DNA of 20,588 nucleotides from an uncultured Bacilli bacterium (GCA_947632415.1 CANRPB010000011.1:1-20588); one strand, 5' to 3'; positions 1 to 7,017 are shown, numbered from the stretch's first letter. Notes: generated by a model not told the origin, from the letters alone. Numbers and translations are program-made.

Positions 1-84
1 GTTGTTACTAAAAATAAAAATAAATATGCTATTACGGGACTTTTACTAGGAATTGTCATTGCGATATTAGGAAGTATTCTATGA
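1..84 (+). CDS. C-terminal end of an unidentified membrane protein (partial)
   Basis: Frame 1 is open from the window edge to a TGA at 82-84 and encodes 27 residues: a basic stretch (VVTKNKNKY) followed by a hydrophobic segment (AITGLLLGIVIAILGSIL) that looks like a C-terminal transmembrane helix. The stop overlaps the next gene's start as ATGA, so the two genes are probably translationally coupled in one operon. The basic residues ahead of the helix suggest that the missing N-terminal part is cytoplasmic. Too little is present to name a family. Confidence 0.6.
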   Translation, partial: VVTKNKNKYAITGLLLGIVIAILGSIL

Positions 85-743
85 AATATTATCAATATAG
101 AATGAATATTAAATTATTAAATTGGTTATCAATAATACTTTTTATTCCTGCTTTTTTTATAATATCATTACTAAAACTATGGAATTATATTGATATCTAT
201 TTTTTAGTTATCTATTTTCTATGGATGTTTTTACATGAAGTTTTCCATGGGATTGGCTTTGCTATCAATAAAAATATTAATTGTAAAAATATTGTTTATG
301 GAGCCTGCTTAGAAAAGGGCATATTGTACTGTATGTGTAAACAAAAAATAAGTAAAAGAGATATTATGATATCATTAATATTTCCTTTTATATTTATAGG
401 AGTAATTACTTTTTTTATCGGAATTATTTTTAATAATCAATTACTTATATTATTGTCGTTATTTAATATTATTGGTAGTATTGGTGATTTGGTTATGTTT
501 TTTTCTTTTCTAAAATTACCAGATTTTTATTATGTTGATCAAAATGATTGTACTGGTTTTGTACTTATTTCAAGTAGTGATTTTACTAAGTATAAGTTGT
601 TTGGAATTGATTTATTAAAAAGTGGTGTAGAGGCAAATTTAGAATTATCTAACAATTGTAAAAAAATAACTATTTCAAAGTTGTCTTGGATTATTTTTAT
701 TATATTGATTATATTATTAATAGCGCATATATTTTATTATTGA
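81..743 (+). CDS. DUF3267-like membrane protein with HExxH motif (putative membrane zinc metallopeptidase)
   Basis: 220 residues, strongly hydrophobic, with about five membrane segments (roughly residues 13-33, 38-60, 98-118, 119-142 and 200-219). The second carries HEVFH at residues 52-56, an HExxH zinc-binding signature inside a membrane helix, and a later GDLVMF segment (near 144) could supply a third ligand. This arrangement resembles the DUF3267 family of putative zincin-like membrane peptidases found next to diverse genes in Bacillota. Substrate and activity are unknown. The ATG overlaps the previous stop (ATGA). A separate promoter follows before pyruvate kinase, so this gene probably ends the upstream operon, although no clear terminator is visible. 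Family call is by motif and topology only. Confidence 0.6.
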   Translation: MKYYQYRMNIKLLNWLSIILFIPAFFIISLLKLWNYIDIYFLVIYFLWMFLHEVFHGIGFAINKNINCKNIVYGACLEKGILYCMCKQKISKRDIMISLIFPFIFIGVITFFIGIIFNNQLLILLSLFNIIGSIGDLVMFFSFLKLPDFYYVDQNDCTGFVLISSSDFTKYKLFGIDLLKSGVEANLELSNNCKKITISKLSWIIFIILIILLIAHIFYY

Positions 744-768
744 TTTAAAGTAAAAAATATGATATCAT
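740..768 (+). promoter_or_regulatory. Predicted promoter of pyruvate kinase gene
   Basis: TTGATT (740-745), 17-bp spacer, TATCAT (763-768) preceded by TG at 760-761 (extended -10). The predicted start near 775 lies downstream of the in-frame ATG at 759 and supports translation from the ATG at 798. Prediction by eye. Confidence 0.55.
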
Positions 769-775
769 TTTACTT
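748..775. repeat. Inverted repeat overlapping the pyruvate kinase promoter
   Basis: Arms AAGTAAAA (748-755) and TTTTACTT (768-775) flank a perfect 8-bp palindrome TGATATCA (760-767). The repeat covers the -10 element and predicted start, the position expected of a repressor operator. No T-tract follows, so it is not a terminator. Operator role is inferred. Confidence 0.45.
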
Positions 776-797
776 GTCTAGAAAAGGAGTGTATATT

Positions 798-2258
798 ATG
801 AGCTGTAAAAAGACTAAAATCGTATGTAGTATAGGACCTGCAAGTAATCAACCAGATGTTATGGAGCAAATGGTTTTAGGTGGTATGAATATTGCAAGAC
901 TTAATTTTTCTCATGCTACTGATGAGGAGAAGATGCAATTTCAAAATTGTGTACGTGAGGTAAGAAAGAGAACAGGAAAGAATATTTCCATTTTATGGGA
1001 TACTAAGGGTCCAGAACTTCGTGGTGGAGTAATGGAAGCAAATAGTGATGGAACTGAAGGAGCACAACTTATTGTTGGTAATACTATTCGTATTGTTAAG
1101 GATAGTGTTGTTGGTAATGCTGAAAGGATAACTATTAATCATCCACAGGTTATCGATACTTTAGAAGTTAATGATGAAGTATGGCTTGAAAATGCTAAGA
1201 TGAAAGTTGTTGTTATTTCTAAAGAAGATGATGGTGTTACTTGTCGTATAACACAAGGTGGTTTTTTAGGAAGTCGTAAAAGTTTCATTATACCTGGTAA
1301 ACCTTTAAATATTCCTTATATTTCACAGAAAGATAGGGAAGATATTAAGTATTCATGTGATCATGGAGGCGAGTATTTAGCTATTTCTTTTGTTTCTAAT
1401 AAGGAAAATATTTTAGAAATAAAGGAATTGTTAAAGGAATATGGTCGTGAGGACTTAAAGATTATTTGCAAAGTTGAGAGTATTGTTGGTGTACAAAATA
1501 TTAGAGAAATATTTGAAAATTCTGATGGTGTTATGATTGGCCGTGGAGATTTAGGTAGTGAGGTTCCACCTGAGGAAATTCCAGCAATTCAAAAAGAGAT
1601 AATTAAAATTGGTCGTGAAACTGGAAAGATTGTTATAGTTGCGACGGAAATGTTAGAAACAATGATGGAGAATAATCGTCCTAAAAGAGCAGAGACAGCT
1701 GATATTGCTAATGCGGTATTTGATGGTACTGATGCTGTTATGTTATCTGGTGAGACAACGATTGGAAAACATCCAATTGAAACTGTCGAGGCAATGGCTA
1801 GAACTTGTCTTGCATCTGAAAAATATGCTGATTTTACTGGAAGATTTAAATTACCTGTTAATGATGAAAAAGATTGTGTAGCGCTTGCCAGTGGTGTTAT
1901 TAATTGCGCTAATATAATGAATGCTAAGTTAATTGTTGTTCAATCTCATACTGGTAAAACAGCTAAAATTTTGAGTAATTTAAAGCCAAAAGCACCAATT
2001 CTTGCTATTTGTGATAATGAAAAGATTGGTAGAACAATGGGATTAAATTATGGTGTTTATTCTGTTGTAGCAGATAGAGCAAGTAGTATTGATGAATTTA
2101 TTATTGATGCTAAAAAAGCAGCAGTTGATTTTGCTGCTAGAGAAGGTCTTGAGTTAAATAGTGGTGATAAAATTTTAATTACAGCTGGCTTTGTTCAATC
2201 TGATGAAAGTTCAAGAAAGTATGTTGACAGTAATTTAATGAAGATAGATACGATATAA
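798..2258 (+). CDS. pyk: Pyruvate kinase
   Basis: 486 residues. Converts phosphoenolpyruvate and ADP to pyruvate and ATP, the last step of glycolysis, in the cytosol. Visible hallmarks: MNIARLNFSHA (30-40, substrate Arg34), DTKGPELR (68-75), a B-domain lid (about 75-170), the catalytic lysine in IICKVES (K225), the metal-binding MIGRGDLGSEVP (D251), and ATEMLETM (T283) followed by RAETADIANAVFDGTDAVMLSGET. The C-terminal allosteric-type domain is present (to residue 486), without the extra PEP-utilizing domain of Bacillus enzymes. Two usually conserved positions differ: ATQML reads ATEML, and the Thr of PTRAE is Lys296. The ATG at 798 follows AAAAGGAG at an ideal distance; an in-frame ATG at 759 lies upstream of the predicted transcription start and adds 13 residues foreign to the family. 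Monocistronic, with a terminator immediately after. Confidence 0.95.
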   Translation: MSCKKTKIVCSIGPASNQPDVMEQMVLGGMNIARLNFSHATDEEKMQFQNCVREVRKRTGKNISILWDTKGPELRGGVMEANSDGTEGAQLIVGNTIRIVKDSVVGNAERITINHPQVIDTLEVNDEVWLENAKMKVVVISKEDDGVTCRITQGGFLGSRKSFIIPGKPLNIPYISQKDREDIKYSCDHGGEYLAISFVSNKENILEIKELLKEYGREDLKIICKVESIVGVQNIREIFENSDGVMIGRGDLGSEVPPEEIPAIQKEIIKIGRETGKIVIVATEMLETMMENNRPKRAETADIANAVFDGTDAVMLSGETTIGKHPIETVEAMARTCLASEKYADFTGRFKLPVNDEKDCVALASGVINCANIMNAKLIVVQSHTGKTAKILSNLKPKAPILAICDNEKIGRTMGLNYGVYSVVADRASSIDEFIIDAKKAAVDFAAREGLELNSGDKILITAGFVQSDESSRKYVDSNLMKIDTI

Positions 2259-2272
2259 TCTATCTTTTTTTT
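2242..2272 (+). terminator. Intrinsic terminator after pyruvate kinase
   Basis: 8-bp stem AGATAGAT (2242-2249) / ATCTATCT (2258-2265) with an 8-nt loop, then a run of T to 2272. The stem begins inside the last codons and spans the TAA stop at 2256-2258. The stem is AT-rich. Confidence 0.65.
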
Positions 2273-2320
2273 GAAAAAAATTAATTTTTGTATGATTTTA
2301 ATAATTGGTAAATTTTTTTG

Positions 2321-2374
2321 TGCAGATTTTTAAATTCTGTTATGCAGATTTTTAAAATCTGCTCTTTTTTTTTT
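2321..2374 (+). terminator. Tandemly duplicated hairpin ending in a T-tract
   Basis: Two 22-bp copies lie head to tail (2321-2342 and 2343-2364), identical at 19 of 22 positions, both near-palindromic. The second forms a 9-bp perfect stem GCAGATTTT (2344-2352) / AAAATCTGC (2354-2362) followed by TCTTTTTTTTTT, a credible second terminator behind pyruvate kinase. The first copy has mismatches and no T-tract. Confidence 0.6.
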
Positions 2375-2396
2375 ACAGTTTTTGAAAAAGGCTCAT

Positions 2397-2425
2397 TTGT
2401 ATTATTTTTTTTAATTATGTATTAT
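2397..2425 (+). promoter_or_regulatory. Weak candidate promoter for the adhesin-sortase operon
   Basis: TTGTAT (2397-2402), 17-bp spacer, TATTAT (2420-2425). The -10 matches consensus at five of six positions but the -35 is poor. It is the best candidate between the terminators and the gene start; other spacings were worse. Confidence 0.3.
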
Positions 2426-2445
2426 GTATGTCGAAGGGAGGATTT

Positions 2446-4305
2446 ATGAGGAAAATATTATTATTTTTCGCGATGTTTTTTATGTTTAGTACTTGTGTTT
2501 TTGCTAGTCATTTGGATTTAGTACCAATTGATGGTGTCTATAGCAGTCAATACAATATTAATACTGGTGAGTATTTTTCATCAAATCAAAAAAAATACTT
2601 AATTAATGGAGAAATGGTTTACTGTGTTGAACCAGGAAAGGCTATTATGACTAGAGAATATAGTGATTCAAGTAATTTATATGAATCAAACTTAAGTGGT
2701 GACATCTTAAATAGAATGAGTTTAATTGGGCATTTTGGTTATGATTATCCTAACCATCAAACTGATAATTATTTCTTGGCTGCTCAAGAACTTATTTGGG
2801 AATTATTAGGGGATGATGTGCATTTTACAACGGGAATTAATGATACTGGTGTTTTAATTGATATTGAAAATGAGAAGAATGAAATTTTAAATTTAGTTAA
2901 TTCTTATTATACTTTGCCATCTTTTGATGGATCTAGTTTATCTGGTATTTATCAAGATGAAATTGTGTTAGTTGATATAAACAATGTTTTATCTGATTTT
3001 GTTGTTACGTCAACTAATAATGATGTTGTTATTGATGGAAATAAGTTAATTGTAAAACTTAATAGTTTGGGTAGTGATACAATCACATTAACTAAAAAGT
3101 ATGATGATAAAGTAAGTATGTTTTATCATGCGCCTAATTCACAGGATTTTATGTTTTTAAGGGCTAACGATACTGTGACATCAAGTATTAATGTTGAGGC
3201 TTATTTACCATCTTCTAAAATTAGTATTGTTAAAACTGGTGAAGTTTTGACAGGTTTTAAGGATAAATTTATTTATGAAGAAAAGGGATTGACGGGAGTT
3301 GTGTTTGGGCTTTATGCTGCTGATGATATTTATGAAGCTAATAAATTAATTTACCGTGCTGGTGAATTGGTGGAAAAGCTTGTTACTAAGGATGGTAAAG
3401 CTACTAGTGAAAATTTACCTAATGGAAATTATTATTTAAAGGAACTTGAAACTATTGACGGTTATATACTTGATACTAGTGAAATTTTAATTAATCTAAG
3501 TAATTATGATAAAGAGATTTATACTTATGACGTTAAGTTAAGCAATGAAAGGCAAAAGATTTTGATTAATTTACAGAAAAATGGTGAAGATTTTACTAGT
3601 GTTGTTGATGGTCATGGTGAGTATAAAAATGTACCATTAGAGGGAATTAAGTTTGGTTTATATAGTAGTAATCCAATTTATAGTTATGATGGTTCTTTGT
3701 TAGTTGATAAAGATGTTTTAATAAAAACACTTGTTACTGACAGTGCTGGTATGATTAAGGAAGAATTAGATATTCCTTTTGGTGTTTATTATTTAAAGGA
3801 ACTTGAAACTTTAGAGGGGTATAAGTTAGATCCCAATATTTATGAGTTTAGTGTTTTGAAGAATGAGGATAATATTTCTATTTTTGTTACTAAAGAACCG
3901 ATTGTTAATGAACTTGTTAAGAGTCGCCTTGTGATTTATAAGATTGATGAGGATGGTAATTATTTGAGTAATGCTCGTTTTAAAATTTTTGATGAGTTTG
4001 ATAATCTTATATATGAAGGTGTTACTGATTCTAATGGAATGCTTGTTATTGACGATTTGCCTTATGGAAAATATCATTTTCTCGAAGTGAGTGCTCCAGA
4101 TGGTTACTTGCTTGATGATAGATTATATGAGTTTGTTGTTTACGATGATAATGAACTTATTGAAATTAAAGTTAAGAATGATCGCATGCCTGTTACAAGT
4201 AATATTTATTATTTACCTAAAAAACTTTCTGCAATTGGTCTTGGATTTGGTGTTTTGACTTTGTCATTCGCAGTTATTTATGATAAGAAGCATAAAATTA
4301 ATTAG
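2446..4305 (+). CDS. Thioester-domain surface adhesin/pilin with three SpaA-type repeats and sortase signal
   Basis: 619 residues. An N-terminal signal peptide (1-20, likely cleaved after VFA) is followed by a thioester (TQXA/TED) domain whose Cys60 (VYCVEPG) and Gln114 (LAAQELIW) are the expected bond partners; such domains couple covalently to host surfaces. Three SpaA/CnaB-type beta-domains follow (about 257-367, 370-488, 494-580), with candidate isopeptide lysines K263, K378, K499 and catalytic glutamates E333, E452, E547. The C-terminus has a cell-wall sorting layout: MPVTS (581-585) in place of LPXTG, a hydrophobic helix (about 594-612) and a basic tail. Start ATG 2446 follows GAAGGGAGG; an in-frame ATG at 2428 lies upstream of that ribosome site. 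The gene overlaps the sortase gene by 26 bases, implying a dedicated enzyme-substrate pair. Probably a surface-attached adhesin; whether it polymerises into a pilus is not shown. Confidence 0.88.
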   Translation: MRKILLFFAMFFMFSTCVFASHLDLVPIDGVYSSQYNINTGEYFSSNQKKYLINGEMVYCVEPGKAIMTREYSDSSNLYESNLSGDILNRMSLIGHFGYDYPNHQTDNYFLAAQELIWELLGDDVHFTTGINDTGVLIDIENEKNEILNLVNSYYTLPSFDGSSLSGIYQDEIVLVDINNVLSDFVVTSTNNDVVIDGNKLIVKLNSLGSDTITLTKKYDDKVSMFYHAPNSQDFMFLRANDTVTSSINVEAYLPSSKISIVKTGEVLTGFKDKFIYEEKGLTGVVFGLYAADDIYEANKLIYRAGELVEKLVTKDGKATSENLPNGNYYLKELETIDGYILDTSEILINLSNYDKEIYTYDVKLSNERQKILINLQKNGEDFTSVVDGHGEYKNVPLEGIKFGLYSSNPIYSYDGSLLVDKDVLIKTLVTDSAGMIKEELDIPFGVYYLKELETLEGYKLDPNIYEFSVLKNEDNISIFVTKEPIVNELVKSRLVIYKIDEDGNYLSNARFKIFDEFDNLIYEGVTDSNGMLVIDDLPYGKYHFLEVSAPDGYLLDDRLYEFVVYDDNELIEIKVKNDRMPVTSNIYYLPKKLSAIGLGFGVLTLSFAVIYDKKHKIN

Positions 4306-4813
4306 TTTTATTTTAATTATTGCTTGTTTGGGGGTTCTATTCTATTTTAATGTTAGGGAAACGCATGATATAGTTGTACAAAATAAGATAATAGATAGTG
4401 TTTTTAATGTTTCCGTTGATGATGAGGTTACAACTGACTATTTAGGTTATATTTATATTCCAAGATTTAATATTAAAAGACTTATAAAGGAAGGTACATC
4501 AAGTAGTGTTTTAGATGGTAATTACGTTGGAATGCATAAATTATCTGGTTCTTTGGAGGACAGTGATTTAGTTATTTTAGCAGGTCACAATATACCTAAT
4601 GTTTTTGGTAAATTACATAGTATTAATATAGGTGATGTAGTTTATATTAAGGCGAAAGATTTGGATAGAAAGTTTGTTGTTTATGATAGTTTTATTGTTA
4701 GTGAGTATGATTTTTCTTATTTAAAGGAAAATAGACAACATGAATTATTGCTTATAACTTGTACTAATACTAAGGGCGAAAGATTACTTGTAATGTTGAA
4801 GGAGGAGTTATGA
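4280..4813 (+). CDS. Sortase (class D-like transpeptidase)
   Basis: 177 residues. One N-terminal membrane helix (about 6-24) is followed by an extracytoplasmic sortase beta-barrel. The catalytic triad is visible: His103 in LAGHN, Cys161 in LLITCTN and Arg168 in KGERLLV. Sortases cleave a sorting motif between Thr and the next residue and transfer the protein to the cell wall or to another pilin. The ATG lies inside the preceding adhesin gene with no recognisable Shine-Dalgarno sequence, so translation is probably coupled to it; later starts would remove the membrane helix. The short length and single N-terminal anchor suggest class D or a related group rather than the larger pilin-polymerising class C. 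Its likely substrate is the neighbouring adhesin and its MPVTS motif. Confidence 0.88.
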   Translation: MIRSIKLISFILIIACLGVLFYFNVRETHDIVVQNKIIDSVFNVSVDDEVTTDYLGYIYIPRFNIKRLIKEGTSSSVLDGNYVGMHKLSGSLEDSDLVILAGHNIPNVFGKLHSINIGDVVYIKAKDLDRKFVVYDSFIVSEYDFSYLKENRQHELLLITCTNTKGERLLVMLKEEL

Positions 4814-5172
4814 ATTTTTTAGAATATATAGTTATGTTCAATAAAATAAAGCGCGATAAAGATATAGAATTTATGGTTAGCGAAAATGATTTTATAGAAT
4901 ATAAAATAGGTGATATTGTCATTGTTAATGATTTAAACTTTGATAATATATATGATAATATTTTTGTTGTTATAGAGGATAATAACATAAGTATTCCTAT
5001 AAATTATTTATATTATATTTATGATAACCATAAAAATGTTGATTTTGTTTTTCAATTAAATGATAAGAAAATAGTAAAAAAAATTGGTAAAATTAATTCT
5101 AGTATTATTAGTGAATATAAGAGAAAATATATTTTATTAAATAAGAATATTAGAAATAATGATAGGGTTTAG
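4810..5172 (+). CDS. Hypothetical protein, third gene of the adhesin-sortase operon
   Basis: 120 residues, not recognised. The ATG overlaps the sortase stop (ATGA) and has a strong AAGGAGGAG ribosome site inside the sortase's last codons, so it is a genuine, coupled gene. No signal peptide or membrane helix is evident; the protein is polar and rich in Asn, Asp, Ile and Lys. The segment YKIGDIVIV (near residues 31-39) and alternating hydrophobic stretches suggest a small beta-rich fold, loosely like the barrel of S24/S26 peptidases, but no catalytic Ser-Lys pair can be assigned. Its position suggests a cytoplasmic accessory role in surface-protein display or its regulation; this is inference only. 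Confidence 0.65.
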   Translation: MNFLEYIVMFNKIKRDKDIEFMVSENDFIEYKIGDIVIVNDLNFDNIYDNIFVVIEDNNISIPINYLYYIYDNHKNVDFVFQLNDKKIVKKIGKINSSIISEYKRKYILLNKNIRNNDRV

Positions 5173-5193
5173 AATCATTGTAACCTTTTATAT

Positions 5194-5230
5194 AAATACA
5201 TAAGTTTAAAAAATTTATGTATTTTTTGTT
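5194..5230 (+). terminator. Intrinsic terminator of the adhesin-sortase operon
   Basis: 10-bp perfect stem AAATACATAA (5194-5203) / TTATGTATTT (5215-5224) with a T-rich tail. The left target duplication of the insertion sequence (5224-5231) lies within this tail, so the element landed at the end of the terminator without breaking the stem. Confidence 0.7.
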
Positions 5231-5231
5231 T
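5224..5231. repeat. Target site duplication of the IS66 element, left copy
   Basis: TTTTGTTT directly abuts the left inverted repeat and is repeated exactly at 6979-6986. Eight bases is the duplication length characteristic of IS66-family elements. Confidence 0.85.
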
Positions 5232-5248
5232 GTAACTATTCAGACTTA
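5232..5248 (+). repeat. IS66 left terminal inverted repeat
   Basis: GTAACTATTCAGACTTA, matching the complement of 6962-6978 at 16 of 17 positions. Confidence 0.88.
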
Positions 5249-5262
5249 GACAAGCAAAAAAC

Positions 5263-5290
5263 AGAGTAAAGTTAATTTTTACTCTTTTTA
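5263..5290. terminator. Bidirectional terminator inside the IS, after the transposase gene
   Basis: 8-bp stem AGAGTAAA (5263-5270) / TTTACTCT (5278-5285) with a 7-nt loop. It is followed by T on the plus strand, and on the minus strand by GTTTTTTG (complement of 5255-5262). It ends the minus-strand transposase transcript and could also stop plus-strand transcripts entering the element. Confidence 0.65.
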
Positions 5291-6823
5291 TTATCCAAAC
5301 AAAACTTCATTATTGAATATTTTACAAATAGTATCATATGGATTTATATTTCTTTTAATAGATGTTTTTATTATACTAAGTGCATTTACAAAACTATTTG
5401 CTCCTTTTAAACTTCTAAATCCACCTGATATTTTGGTTTTAGTTTTAAATATTCGTAAATCCTGTTCACTTAGATTATTATCAAAACTCACATCAAAGTC
5501 TTTAATGAAATACAAATGATTATTTTTATATTTATCTAATCTATTATGTAGTTTATTTGCCTTTGATTTATAAAATGATGAACTAATATGTTTGTTTTCT
5601 TTTTCCGCTATTTTTAAGATATTATCATATTCTTTTTCATATTCTTTTATTTTATTTTTTTCAAATTTTTTTAATCCATATTTTATAGCTATTTTCTTTG
5701 TATTATTCATTCTAAAGATTAGTTCTTTCATTTTATGTGTCCAGCTTATATTTGGAACATTTTGTATTAATTCCTCCAAATATCTTCCTAAATGTATATT
5801 ACATTCATAATTCTTTGTTCCATAACTATATAAAGTTGTATCATGATCACCCATTATTCCACCATAAAAATTCGGAAGAATATTATCTTCTAATATTGGC
5901 TTATGCCCTTTATTTTTATGAGCTTTGTAAACAACAGTATTTTTATTACTATAATTTCGTACATACATATTTTTCTTATTAAATTTAGTTCCTGTTTCAT
6001 CTGTAAATGCATTCGTACTATTTAAAATATCATGTTCTAAGTTTGTAATGGTTCTTTCACTTTTATTACTAAATTCATATAAAAAATTAACCAATGTTCC
6101 ATTTGATATATTTATTGCATCATTTGAAATCACACCAAAAAAATCAGATAATCTATCATAACTGACAACATTATATGCACCAAGTTCAATACTTAATGAT
6201 TTGATACTATTATCATAAGTAACATCAGTATAAAATTCTTTTGGTAATACTTCTTTATATTTCTTCCCACAATCAAAAATATGTTTTTCAACGTATGGTT
6301 TAATTTCTATTCCTAATTTATACTTAATAATCTGCTTGTTATCTTTGCCGTTTATTCTATGATAAATTGATCTTACTTCAACTTTCTTATTATCAATTAA
6401 CTTTTCGATTTGTTTCTTATTTAAATTATGTCCATCATGCCCAAATTGTCCTCCAATTTTATTGTTTGTTGTAACTCTATAATTATATAGGTTGACACCA
6501 GTTTTCTTTTTAGGAGTAGTAAAATTTGTGGAAGAAGGTTTTGAAGAATTAGTAGAATTTTTATTATTCTTATTTTTCAATCTATCTATTTCATTTTGAA
6601 GATTTTGATTTAATTTATTTGCCTCATCTAATTTTTTATTTAATTCTTTAATAGTATTATTTAACTCAGCAATTTCTACTTTAAAAGTTTTAGTTATTCT
6701 ATTCATTTCTTTTTTATGTTCTAATTTAAGATTCTTATTTTCTTTAAGTAAACAATCCATTTTGTTATTCAATTCTTCAAATTGTTTATATAATCCAGAT
6801 TCATAATTTGTTATTCTTCCCAT
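5291..6823 (-). CDS. IS66-family transposase (single-ORF, ISBst12-like)
   Basis: DDE transposase, 510 residues from the ATG at 6823; the frame stays open to an ATG at 6937 (548 residues). Numbering from the longer form: a coiled coil (about 50-125) leads to NSTNSSKPSS (127-136), the typical IS66 linker. A degenerate zinc-finger region (about 160-235) lacks most expected cysteines. The catalytic core has D313 (FTDETG), D364 or D366 (GDHD) and E491 in the DNNLSEQDLR motif, which is characteristic of the family. The C-terminal IS66 tail is present. The 6937 start lies inside an 11-bp hairpin and encodes a family-atypical hydrophobic leader, so 6823 (or an ATG near 6907) is preferred, although its ribosome site is weak. 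No frameshift or internal stop. Confidence 0.88.
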   Translation of the reverse strand: MGRITNYESGLYKQFEELNNKMDCLLKENKNLKLEHKKEMNRITKTFKVEIAELNNTIKELNKKLDEANKLNQNLQNEIDRLKNKNNKNSTNSSKPSSTNFTTPKKKTGVNLYNYRVTTNNKIGGQFGHDGHNLNKKQIEKLIDNKKVEVRSIYHRINGKDNKQIIKYKLGIEIKPYVEKHIFDCGKKYKEVLPKEFYTDVTYDNSIKSLSIELGAYNVVSYDRLSDFFGVISNDAINISNGTLVNFLYEFSNKSERTITNLEHDILNSTNAFTDETGTKFNKKNMYVRNYSNKNTVVYKAHKNKGHKPILEDNILPNFYGGIMGDHDTTLYSYGTKNYECNIHLGRYLEELIQNVPNISWTHKMKELIFRMNNTKKIAIKYGLKKFEKNKIKEYEKEYDNILKIAEKENKHISSSFYKSKANKLHNRLDKYKNNHLYFIKDFDVSFDNNLSEQDLRIFKTKTKISGGFRSLKGANSFVNALSIIKTSIKRNINPYDTICKIFNNEVLFG

Positions 6824-6918
6824 TATTATCGCCAACTTTTCTATTATTAATTTATCATAAAAATAATGATAAAAAAAGACTTGTATTTTTAAAAAAAATC
6901 GTTTGTGCATAACTAGTA

Positions 6919-6944
6919 AAAACAAGTGATTTCTCACTTGTTTT
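6919..6944 (-). terminator. Strong hairpin near the right end of the IS, upstream of the transposase start
   Basis: 11-bp perfect stem AAAACAAGTGA (6919-6929) / TCACTTGTTTT (6934-6944). On the minus strand the loop is GAAA, a GNRA tetraloop, and the stem's 3' arm ends in TTTTT. Its position suggests a barrier against outside transcription entering the transposase gene, a known strategy in other insertion sequences. That role is inference. Confidence 0.5.
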
Positions 6945-6961
6945 GAACATAGTTATAATTT

Positions 6962-6978
6962 TAAGCCTGAATAGTTAC
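6962..6978 (-). repeat. IS66 right terminal inverted repeat
   Basis: TAAGCCTGAATAGTTAC, the complement of the left repeat with one mismatch. Confidence 0.88.
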
Positions 6979-6986
6979 TTTTGTTT
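6979..6986. repeat. Target site duplication of the IS66 element, right copy
   Basis: TTTTGTTT, identical to 5224-5231. It ends 31 bp before the -35 element of the secE promoter. Confidence 0.85.
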
Positions 6987-7017
6987 AAGATAATTTTTAA
7001 AAAATAATTCTTATTAA

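Larger units (their letters stand above)
5232..6978 (-). mobile_element. Complete IS66-family insertion sequence, single-transposase type
   Basis: 1747-bp element bounded by 17-bp terminal inverted repeats, GTAACTATTCAGACTTA on the left and the complement of GTAACTATTCAGGCTTA on the right (16 of 17 identical), flanked by a perfect 8-bp duplication TTTTGTTT. The GTAA termini and 8-bp duplication are IS66 hallmarks. It carries one minus-strand transposase gene and no tnpA/tnpB accessory genes, as in the ISBst12 subgroup. Near-perfect ends, exact duplication and an open transposase point to a recent insertion that may still be mobile. It sits between the adhesin operon terminator and the secE promoter. 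Confidence 0.92.

Noticed and set aside
759..797. Pyruvate kinase start at ATG 759
   Set aside because: It lies inside the promoter palindrome and adds residues foreign to the family; ATG 798 has a proper ribosome site.
5313..5982. Plus-strand open frames inside the IS66 transposase region
   Set aside because: They are antisense shadows of the transposase: hydrophobic by complementarity, with no family resemblance or ribosome sites.
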